Assembly (NCBI RefSeq): GCF_016097555.1
Contig: NC_054706.1
Coordinates: 78,921,353-78,985,352, forward strand
From: Gigantopelta aegis
Taxonomy: Eukaryota > Mollusca > Gastropoda > Neomphalida > Peltospiridae
Direction of reading: 5' to 3'
Length of the DNA: 64,000 bases
The notes beneath the pieces are model-generated. The model saw only the letters and a program-made list of their open reading frames with translations. It had not been told where the DNA came from and searched no databases. The translations under genes and the position numbers were made by a program. How positions within the stretch are numbered: position 1 is the first letter of the stretch; each line of letters opens with the position of its first letter. This document shows, in pieces, positions 46,801-58,100 of this stretch.

Positions 46801-49140
46801 GCAATAAGGAAATTAAAACCTAGAAAGTCGCCAGGACCAGATGGTATTTCCAACGAGATGCTCACCCACCTTGGAACTGCTGCAATAAGGAAATTAAAAC
46901 CTAGAAAGTCGCCAGGACCAGATGGTATTTCCAACGAGATGCTCACCCACCTTGGAACTGCTGCAATAAGGAAATTAAAACCTAGAAAGTCGCCAGGACC
47001 AGATGGTATTTCCAACGAGATGCTCACCCACCTTGGAACTGCTGCAATAAGGAAATTAAAACCTAGAAAGTCGCCAGGACCAGATGGTATTTCCAACGAG
47101 ATGCTCACCCACCTTGGAACTGCTGCAATAAGGAAATTAAAACCTAGAAAGTCGCCAGGACCAGATGGTATTTCCAACGAGATGCTCACCCACCTTGGAA
47201 CTGCTGCAATAAGGAAATTAAAACCTAGAAAGTCGCCAGGACCAGATGGTATTTCCAACGAGATGCTCACCCACCTTGGAACTGCTGCAATAAGGAAATT
47301 AAAACCTAGAAAGTCGCCAGGACCAGATGGTATTTCCAACGAGATGCTCACCCACCTTGGAACTGCTGCAATAAGGAAATTAAAACCTAGAAAGTCGCCA
47401 GGACCAGATGGTATTTCCAACGAGATGCTCACCCACCTTGGAACTGCTGCAATAAGGAAATTAAAACCTAGAAAGTCGCCAGGACCAGATGGTATTTCCA
47501 ACGAGATGCTCACCCACCTTGGAACTGCTGCAATAAGGAAATTAAAACCTAGAAAGTCGCCAGGACCAGATGGTATTTCCAACGAGATGCCCACCCACCT
47601 TGGAACTGCTGCAATAAGGAAATTAAAACCTAGAAAGTCGCCAGGACCAGATGGTATTTCCAACGAGATGCTCACCCACCTTGGAACTGCTGCAATAAGG
47701 AAATTAAAACCTAGAAAGTCGCCAGGACCAGATGGTATTTCCAACGAGATGCTCACCCACCTTGGAACTGCTGCAATAAGGAAATTAAAACCTAGAAAGT
47801 CGCCAGGACCAGATGGTATTTCCAACGAGATGCTCACCCACCTTGGAACTGCTGCAATAAGGAAATTAAAACCTAGAAAGTCGCCAGGACCAGATGGTAT
47901 TTCCAACGAGATGCTCACCCACCTTGGAACTGCTGCAATAAGGAAATTAAAACCTAGAAAGTCGCCAGGACCAGATGGTATTTCCAACGAGATGCTCACC
48001 CACCTTGGAACTGCTGCAATAAGGAAATTAAAACCTAGAAAGTCGCCAGGACCAGATGGTATTTCCAACGAGATGCTCACCCACCTTGGAACTGCTGCAA
48101 TAAGGAAATTAAAACCTAGAAAGTCGCCAGGACCAGATGGTATTTCCAACGAGATGCCGCACCCACCTTGGAACTGCTGCAATAAGGAAATTAAAACCTA
48201 GAAAGTCGCCAGGACCAAGATGGTATTTCCAACGAGATGCTCACCCACCTTGGAACTGCTGCAATAAGGAAATTAAAACCTAGAAAGTCGCGATGCTCTT
48301 CATCGTACGATCCAACGAGATGCTCACCCACCTTGGAACTGCTGCAATAAGGAAATTAAAACCTAGAAAGTCGCCAGACCAGATGGTATTTCCAACGAGA
48401 TGCTCACCCACCTTGGAACTGCTGCAATAAGGAAATTAAAACCTAGAAAGTCGCCAGGACCAGATGGTATTTCCAACGAGATGCTCACCCAGCCGTGGAA
48501 CTGCTGGAATAAGGAAATTAAAACCTAGAAAGTCGCCAGGACCAGATGGTATTTCCAACGAGATGCTCACCCACCTTGGAACTGCTGCAATAAGGAAATT
48601 AAAACCTAGAAAGTCGCCAGGACCAGATGGTATTTCCAACGAGATGCTCACCCACCTTGGAACTGCTGCAATAAGGAAATTAAAACCTAGAAAGTCGCCA
48701 GGACCAGATGGTATTTCCAACGAGATGCTCACCCACCTTGGAACTGCTGCAATAAGGATAAATTAGAGGCCAGACTGAACTTCCTTAACTTTATAAAATT
48801 AAAACCTAAATTACAAACCTAGGAAGTTTTAACGACTCATGGTATTTCCAACGAGATGCTTTATGTTTTGGAACTGCTGCAATAAGGAAATTAAAACCTA
48901 GAAAGTCGCCAGGACCAGATGGTATTTCCAACGAGATGCTCACCCACCTTGGAACTGCTGCAATAAGGAAATTAAAACCTAGAAAGTCGCCAGGACCAGA
49001 TGGTATTTCCAACGAGATGCTCACCCACCTTGGAACTGCTGCAATAAGGAAATTAAAACCTAGAAAGTCGCCAGGACCAGATGGTATTTCCAACGAGATG
49101 CTCACCCACCTTGGAACTGCTGCAATAAGGAAATTAAAAC
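43797..49140. repeat. 81-bp satellite built from a LINE RT motif, about 66 units
   Basis: The unit is 81 bp (27 codons). It includes GAGATGCTCACCCACCTTGG, AACTGCTGCAATAAGGAAAT and AGTCGCCAGGACCAGATGG. In the plus frame it codes for AAIRKLKPRKSPGPDGISNE followed by MLTHLGT, part of the LINE reverse transcriptase. From 43861 to about 48200 some 53 units are virtually identical; the visible exception is one T-to-C change near 47590. From 48200 to 49140 units are irregular, with indels and one AT-rich insertion at 48760-48870. Since 81 is divisible by three, the plus strand is open for 1,446 codons and the minus strand for 1,456 codons. I regard neither as a gene. Confidence 0.95.
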
Positions 49141-49142
49141 AG

Positions 49143-52100
49143 TTCCTTTTTACGATAAATATGACGGCTTAGACAGAAAAGCCAAAAGTCGAAATAGGTA
49201 TATATCACATGATCGAGTAAAACAAGAACAAAAAGTACGCTGTAAGAAGGTAATGTATATTATTTATCAATTTTATGTAGACAAAAAATCCACAAATCAT
49301 TACAACCTAGCCCGAGTACTCTGACTGTAAGAGAGCTAGACGGACATTTGGACATAAACACGCTCTCATTACAGTCGGAGACCAACCTATGTCTTTTTAT
49401 GGCAATTCCTGACTACCAAACGGTAGGGAACGAGTCCCGCTCTAATACCACAACAATCCTATGTTTGACGTCAAATACCTTTACATCAATCATTTTCGAG
49501 TTAAGTGATACCAAAAAATACACATATTAATCACTAATACACATACTACAGAAAGAAACCCGACAGCACCCACATTCAGCTACGCTTCGTGACACTCCGT
49601 CGCAACAATTACAAAGCTCGGCGATCTATTTCGAGACTGGGCGATTCCGCCTTGTGCAGCAGTTACAGGGGTCATCTCATAAGAGGTGGCAGTACGTAGC
49701 ACATACTTTTGCCGTATCCTGTCGATAACACCCCAAATGTATCCTTCAAATTTAAAATGGAATCAATAATGTGTAATTGTTTTGGTTTAATGACGTAATG
49801 AAATCCAAATTCATCCAAAACGGCATTAGCCAACTCTTCCATGTTGTAACTTCGCTTGATATGAGACGGCCCCTGTAACTGCTGCACAAGGCGGAATCGC
49901 CCAGTGCGCGATCACGTGGTCTACGTCTCGAAATAGATCGCCGAGCTTTGCAATTGTTGCGACGGAGTGTCACGAAGCGTACCTGAATGTGGGTGCTGTC
50001 GGGTTTCTTTCTGTAGTAAGTGTATTAGTGATTAATATGTGGATTTTTTTGTATCACTTAACTCGAAAATGATTGATGTAAAGGTATTTGACGTCAAACA
50101 TAGGATTGTTGTGGTATTAGAGCGGGACTCGTTGCCTACCGTTTGGTAGTCAGGAATTGCCAAAAAAAGACATAGGTTGGTCTCTGACTGTAATGAGAGC
50201 GTGTTTATGTCCAAATGTCCGTCTAGCTCTCTTACAGTCAGAGTACTCGGGCTAATTACAACCATGTCCGGTGTATAGGCGCGTCCGGTGATTCGGCGCA
50301 CTTGATATTTTGCTGAAGTATGCTTAGGAAGTTGTCATGTTGTTGGTGTTTTTAACAAATTAAAGTTCAATTTCTTTTTTATGGTTAATCAAGGATCAAC
50401 ATATTTATTGTTAAGGGTGTAATTAAATTTGTTTTAGAATTATCAATAATTATATCATAATTTCAAAATAAATAATTCACCTGTTTTCGTGTATATAAAC
50501 GCGAAGTAGGTCAGCCTTATTGATATTAAGAATGTTAAAACCAGTCTAAAAACACCTTTCCCGCATTTTAAAAATTATAGCAAACAGTATAAATGTAATT
50601 ATTTTTGTTCAGTTATTTTTATTTAAACTGAAAAGGAAAACACAGACAAATGCAAACAAAACGAAAATTTTACACCTTAATTGACAGTCATTCCAGTTCA
50701 CAATTATCACATTGTTGTAAAAAAATAAAAGCGAAATAAGATCCATGTGTGTGCACAATCTACCCGAGAAAAATAAAATCCATGTAGGCATCTTAGCCAT
50801 GCATGACAATGAACATGTATGCATCTGCAGTACTGTGCCACTCAAGAAAACATTTCCGAAACTGATCATGAGATGGGTCATGTGTGATCGTTAATTTTCA
50901 TAGTAATATAAAAAGAAGACAAAATAAAAAAGTACTAAAATAATTTTGGAATAATAGTGTAGCGTTTATGGGCTAAAACTGAGGTCATAGGCAGTCTGTA
51001 AATAGCGGGTCAACGATCCACATCTACTGCGCCGAATCACCAGACATGCAAATCGTTTTGGATACAAGGGGGTGCCTCTATTTATGCACCATTTTAAAAT
51101 GTTTATTTACTACAGACATAAAACAATTTGTGGTGTATTTTAGATTATGCACTGCTTCATTGGTGAAAGGCACATTTTATTAAGTATTTCACAGTGTTCA
51201 CATAGAAAATGGTCCTTGAATTCTTAGGTGCGCCGATACACCGGACAGCACTGTACATTACCAATACCAGCCTTTATAAAATACAAAAACCCTGTTATCC
51301 TGTAACTCAAACAACCATTTTAATCAAATTCTTTGCATTATTGTTTTGCACGGTAATGTATCTAATGTATTTTGTAAAAATATATCCACATGATCCCAAT
51401 AATAAGATATTTATGAAAGTAAGATTAATTAGCCTTTTTTCTTACATTCATCGCAGATCTGTTACTCATTTACTGAGATATTTTTTTTTAAATGCGATTT
51501 CACATGACAAAATTTCTCAATCCCATCATATTTACTGAAATTTCTCATTAATCCCATCATATTTACCAGAATTTCTCATTCCCATCATATTTACCGACAC
51601 TATATAACCATAAATAAAATGTGTTGAGTGCATCGTTAAATAAAACATTTCCTTCCTTCCATTTCCCATCATATAGACACTCAGTCTGTATATAGATTTT
51701 TCACCTTGTCATAAGAGCTCTCAATTAAACATCTGTTTCATCAGTAGACATTTTACTTATTATTATTATTGCTTTCTATTAATTAATACAGAGGTCATGA
51801 AAATGCTTAGTAAATAAGTGTGTGAATCCTGTTTTAGTTTTTAAATTAAAGTCAGAAACAATTGTTGCCATGTCAGGAATTTTATACCAACTTTATTCCT
51901 AGAATTCTATGTACAGTGTAATTTCACTTTATTGTGCATTGCCATAATTGAACAATACTAAACATTTCAGATAACAAAAGGAGATTCTTTGGAAATTAGG
52001 AAAAACATGGGAAATTTGTATTCAGTACAAAAATAGAGAATTGAGATAATTAAAAGACATGTTTCAGCTTGAATTTTTGGATTATAAAATTAGTCTAACC

Positions 52101-55100
52101 TTAATATATGTTCAGAAACTTTATAATGTGGTTTGCCATATAGGTGCAGTACTAACGAGGTAAGAGTAAGATCATTTTGTGTTGTTATTTGATTTATAGA
52201 TATCTAACATCTTGAAAAAGAATGAATGTCAGCGATCAACAGAAGAAGTATTGATGCTGGAATCATCACCAGAAATTGTTCAACTAGTACAGAAGAGAGC
52301 ACAGGTGCTTGTTAAAAAGAAACAACGGATTTTAGAGGTAAACAATGAAGCACTATTTTGAGAATAACTTTGTGCTATCTTATTATAAACATGTGTATGT
52401 ACATGTGTACAACAAAATGTAAGTTAAGGGTGTGTAGAACATGGCATTGTAAGACACTTGGTGCTTTATTAATTACATGATTTTGGATAATATTACTTGG
52501 CCTTTTCAAATATAGGCATATGTTTTTTGTGAAATTGCAAAATTCTGTAACAAGCAAAAATCAAAGGGCTTGTTTTCCCCCTCTATTCATGTACATGAGT
52601 ATGGTGTAAGTGCATCAGTGTAAGTGAGAGGAAGTGGAATTGTGTGTGATAAGTTCCATGCATGTGCAGTGATCATTGTCTTTGCCTGGTATTTACACTT
52701 TGACTGGTACCTAAGGGCTATATTCCTTTAAAAACATTTCTTCTGCATAACATATCCAAGTCGTGGGACATAGCCCCATGGTTTGGGATCGATCCCCGTT
52801 ATTGGACTATTTCTCATTCCAGCCAATGCACCATGACTAGTATATCAAAGACTGTGATATGTGCTATCCTGTCTGTGGGATGGTGCATATATAAAAGATC
52901 CCTTGTTAATAATGGAAAAATGTAGCAGATTTCCTCTCTGAGACATCCAATAGTCAGTGATTAATAATAAATATGCTCTAGTGATATCATTAAACAAAAC
53001 ATACCCAAGGATAGGTGACTGTTAACTAGAGATGTCTTCCTGAGAAGGGTTGACTGTATCATGTATGTTATAATATTATAAATACAGACTTGTGTTTAAA
53101 AGCCCAGTCAATAAGAAAGTAATTTAAACTATTTCACAAGTTAATTTAATATTTCTCTTTGGTATTTAAGGTTGAAGATGATGTTGATACCTTGTCTGCT
53201 AAATGTCAGCAGTTAGCAAATGCTATCAAATCATCCAAGAAAGTTGTTGTGTATACAGGTGCTGGAATTAGTACAGTAAGTTTTAACTAATTCATTTTAA
53301 GCATAACAAATACAGACATGTGTAGAGTGTATGCTGTCATTTGTTCATTTCATTCATCCATTTCAACTTATATTTTCATTCAAGTACAATATTTGTTATT
53401 GATAATTAATATTAAAGCTATTTTTGAAATATATTTTATAATATAGTTAATTGTTTTATTTCTTTGTTACTTTATCTAGTACTTGTTTTGATTTATGTCT
53501 CACTACTTTAATCCAGTTAACTTTGTGATGATTTATTTCTGTATGGTTATAAACACTTTTGATGCTATTTTAACTTCGAGATATTTATCTGGCAGGGGAA
53601 TTTCGTTTCAGTATCACATTGTGATTCACTGAACAAGTTTCATGGACCTCTATCCAATTTTAAATAAAAAAAGCAGTAGTTGCTAATCAATTTTGAATTG
53701 ATTAGAAATGTCACTAATCAATATTTTGAAATAAAATATTTCATGTCTGGTACTTGTTTTGTTTCATATTTCACTACTTTTAATTGAGTTAACTTTGTGG
53801 TTATATTTATACAGGCTGCTTCAATACCTGACTATCGCGGACCAAATGGGGTATGGACAATGTTGAAACAAGGAAGGGAGCTTGAGTATGTATTTTTATT
53901 GTCAGTTTATTGAAAAAGATTAATGTTTTCTTTAAAAAAGAGCATATATGATTAATGTTATTGTTAATTAAGTATCAAACTTTTTTAGTGTAATTTTATA
54001 TTTTTGTTGCAGTCTTTACCTGTATAGTGTCTTTTCAAACTGTTTTTAGGTTACAATACTTAATAAAACATGTAAAATATTTATCCCAACATTTTTTATT
54101 TAGCTGCAGTATTTAAATTGGCTGTTATTATAGTGGTTAATTTATTACATAAATATGATTACCATTAGTCGATAAATATGTGTATAAAAGAGCTTGAATT
54201 ATGGGATGAATGCTATGGTTCTTAGGCAGTTTGCCATTTTCAGCTAATTAATTATTTATTGCTTATAGAGATCAAGACCTTAGTGACGCAGAACCGACCT
54301 TCACCCACATGAGTATCACGAAGCTGTACACAGAAGGATACGTAAGTGTTTATGAGTGTTACAAAACTGTACACAGAAGGATATGTAAGTGTTTATGAGT
54401 ATTACAAAGCTGTGCACAGAAGTATATGTAAGTGTTTATGAGTATTACAAAGCTGTACACAGAAGGATACGTAAGTGTTTATGAGTATTACAAAGCTGTA
54501 CACAGAAGGATACGTGAGTGTTTATGAGTATTATGAAGCTGTACACAGAAAGATACATGAGTGTTTATGAATGTTACAAAGCTGTACACAGGATACTTAA
54601 GTGTTTATGAGTATTACAAAGCTGTGCACAGAAGGATACGTAAGTGTTTATGAGTATTACAAAGCTGTACACAGAAGGATACGTAAGTGTTTATGAGTAT
54701 TACAAAGCTGTACACAGAAGGATACGTAAGTGTTTATGAGTATTATGAAGCTGTACACAGAAAGATACATGAGTGTTTATGAATGTTACAAAGCTGTACA
54801 CAGGATACTTAAGTGTTTATGAGTATTACAAAGCTGTGCACAGAAGTATACGTAAGTGTTTATGAGTATTACAAAGCTGTACACAGAAGGATACATGAGT
54901 GTTTATGAGTGTTACGAAGCTGTACACAGAAGGATACGTAAGTGTTTATGAGTATTACAAAGCTGTGCACAGAAGTATACCTAAGAGTTTATGAGTGTTA
55001 CGAAGCTGTACACAGAAGGATACATGAGTGTTTATGAGTGTTACAAAGCTGTACACAGAAGGATACTTAAGTGTTTATGAGTATTACAAAGCTGTGCACA

Positions 55101-58100
55101 GAAGTATACGTAAGTGTTTATGAGTGTTACGAAGCTGTGCACAGAAAGATATGTAAGTGTTTATGAGTATTACAAAGCTGTACACAGAAGTGTATGTAAG
55201 TGTTTATGAGTATTACAAAGCTGTGCACAGAAGTATACGTAAGTGTTTATGAGTGTTACGAAGCTGTGCACAGAAAGATATGTAAGTGTTTATGAGTATT
55301 ACAAAGCTGTACACAGAAGTGTACGTAAGTGTTTATGAGTATTATAAAGTTGTACACAAAAGGATACATAAGTGTTTATGAGTGTTACAAATCTGTTTCT
55401 AATGTAATTTGTGATGAATCAAATTTTAAACCAATTAAATATTCCATTCCAGATAAAAATTCTTCAGACAGTTATGATTTCTTACTGGATAATGGCCCCT
55501 ACATGAACACTACACCATTGAACATTGACATTGGCCCTTTGTCAGTGATATTTAATTTTTAAAATCATTATTTTACTTTTATGTATGTACTTTTATATAT
55601 CAGTTGAGTTTGTTTCAGTTTCCGGTGTCAGTTTTGCTGTATCAGCTGTTGTGTTTAACATGTTTTTGTTTGTTGCAGGTCAACTATGTGGTATCTCAGA
55701 ACTGTGACGGTTTGCATGTACGGAGCAGTCTACCGAGGAATGTCATATCTGAGGTTCATGGCAACATGTATCTTGAGGTTTGTTTGTTGGGCTTTTCAGA
55801 ACTGTTAGATGTCTGAATATTGCAAGAACAGTCGTTTTGTTTGTATGTTGATCGTACAAGTCTGGTTTTGTGAACCCATTTTGTATTTACACATGATATG
55901 TAGGACATCCTTCACAGGGCTACGTAAAAGTGAAATGGGTTACTTGAATTTATCTTGACATAAGCCATAAATGGGTTGCGTAGTATGTCAGTGACTCAAA
56001 AGTTTATCTTGATTTTAAGTCAATGCTACACATGCTTTGTGATTTATCGAACACCCCAGTATGAAAAAGTAGATTGATTGTCAAGTGTCAAACAAAGGTA
56101 AGTATATGAATGAATGTTTTCATAACCCATGATATATTTGATTTATTAACTGTTAAATATTTTCATAACTCATTTGATTTATTAATTGTTAGATATTTAT
56201 GAATAACAATTGTTGCTTGGTGGTTCATACTGACTTTTGTTAAATTAAAATCTAATGTAATATAATAACTTAATTTAACAGAAGTGCATAGGAATCACCA
56301 AGCAAAAGTTACAAAAATGTTACACTTTGTTTTGTCAATTATGTAAAATAACGTTTGAAGGTTTGTCCAAACTGCAAGCCCCAGCAGGAGCTCTTCCGTC
56401 TGTTTGACGTGACGGAGAAGACAGGCGTGCGTCGCCACGTCACGGGCAGGAAGTGTCACCGCTGTAGCTCCGCGCTGAAGGACACCGTCGTGCACTTCGG
56501 CGAGAAGGGCGGGCTGCGATCTCCGTACTGGTGGAAGCGCGCCGTGAAGGCTGCCAACAACGCAGACCTCATTCTGTGTCTCGGATCCAGTCTCAAGGTA
56601 TCACAAAGTTGTTTACACTTCTGATTTTTTTATATATATATATAAATATAATCCATGTACTGTTGTGGTCCATGAGTGAACATTTGTTGTCCCATGAGTG
56701 AACATTTGTTGTTCGACATCAGTCCTTTATATCTGGGGTGTGACCACTTTTGCGCCCCCAAGCACACATTAATTGTGTATTGTTCACCTACAAAAATAAA
56801 TGGTACCAGCCTGCCTCTCGCTAGTTGTTGAATACAGGGTGTGTTATGCCCAGCTGGCTCTAGTATTTGACTATCATTATACTGATTCAGTGATTGCTCA
56901 GTTTGCGCCATTCAAAACTTCTTTGTGTCAATACTATGTGCAAGCTGTACTGAAGATTTTTCTTATGGAATGCAAATTCTGTAGCTTGTCAGGAAAGTGT
57001 TTTATAAGTTGCCTCAAATTTTCAAACATGAAGGACCGTGACACGTATCTTCCATACGGTGTGACATGGCACATGATCATGAAGGACCGTGACAGTTATC
57101 TTCCATACTGTGTGACATGGCACAGGATCATGAAGGACTGTGATGCATATCTTCCATACTGTGTGACATGGCACAGGATCATTGAGGACCGTGACACGTA
57201 TCTTCCATACTGTGTGACATGGCACAGGATCATGAAGGACCGTGACACGTATCTTCCATACTGTGTGACATGGCACAGGATCATGAAGGACCGTGACAGG
57301 TATCTTCCATACTGTGTGACATGGCACAGGATCATTGAGGATTGTGACACGTATCTTCCATACTTGTGACATGGCACAGGATCATGAAGGACTGTGACAC
57401 GTATCTTCCATACGGTGTGACATGGCACAGGATCATGAAGGACCGTGACACGTATCTTCCATACTGTGTAACATGGCACAGGATCATGAAGGACCGTGAC
57501 ACGTATCTTCCATACCGTGTGACATGGCACAGGATCATGAAGGACCGTGACACGTATCTTTCATACGGTGTGACATGGCACAGGATCATGAAGGACCGTG
57601 ACACGTATCTTCCATACGGTGTGACATGGCACAGGATCATGAAGGACCGTGACACGTATCTTCCATACTGTGTAACATGGCACAGGATCATGAAGGACCG
57701 TGACACGTATCTTCCATACTGTGTGACATGGCACAGGATCATGAAGGACCGTGACACGTATCTTCCATACTGTGTAACATGGCACAGGATCATGAAGGAC
57801 CGTGACACGTATCTTCCATACTGTGTGACATGGCACAGGATCATGAAGGACCGTGACACGTATCTTCCATACTGTGTGACATGGCACTGGATCATTAAGG
57901 ATTGTGACACGTATCTTCCATACTGTGTGACATGGCACAGGATCATTAAGAACTGTGAAACGTATCATCCATAATGTGTGACATGGCATCACACAGTTTG
58001 CGGATGATTTTTTGGGGGTTCATACCCCAATAAACGTAAAAGAAATCTGTCATCCCTACACCTTGATTTGTGAATCAGTGTAAAATGTCCCCATTGACTG

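Noticed and set aside
43812-48201. Two giant open frames of about 1,450 codons, one per strand, as repeat-protein genes
   Set aside because: Both are products of an 81-bp repeat whose length is divisible by three. The unit is a LINE RT fragment, there is no promoter or other domain, and both strands cannot be expected to be selected.
43797-49140. CRISPR-like array
   Set aside because: Units are directly adjacent with no unique spacers, and this is an animal genome. The same holds for the arrays at 7.3, 27.4, 39.7, 54.3 and 57.0 kb.
55329-55562. A 77-codon frame as an extra SIRT7 exon
   Set aside because: It starts in the 43-bp minisatellite and has no match to sirtuins. Exon 5 and exon 6 join in phase without it.
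56800-57992. Overlapping repeat proteins in several frames
   Set aside because: They are artefacts of the 51-bp minisatellite inside SIRT7 intron 7.
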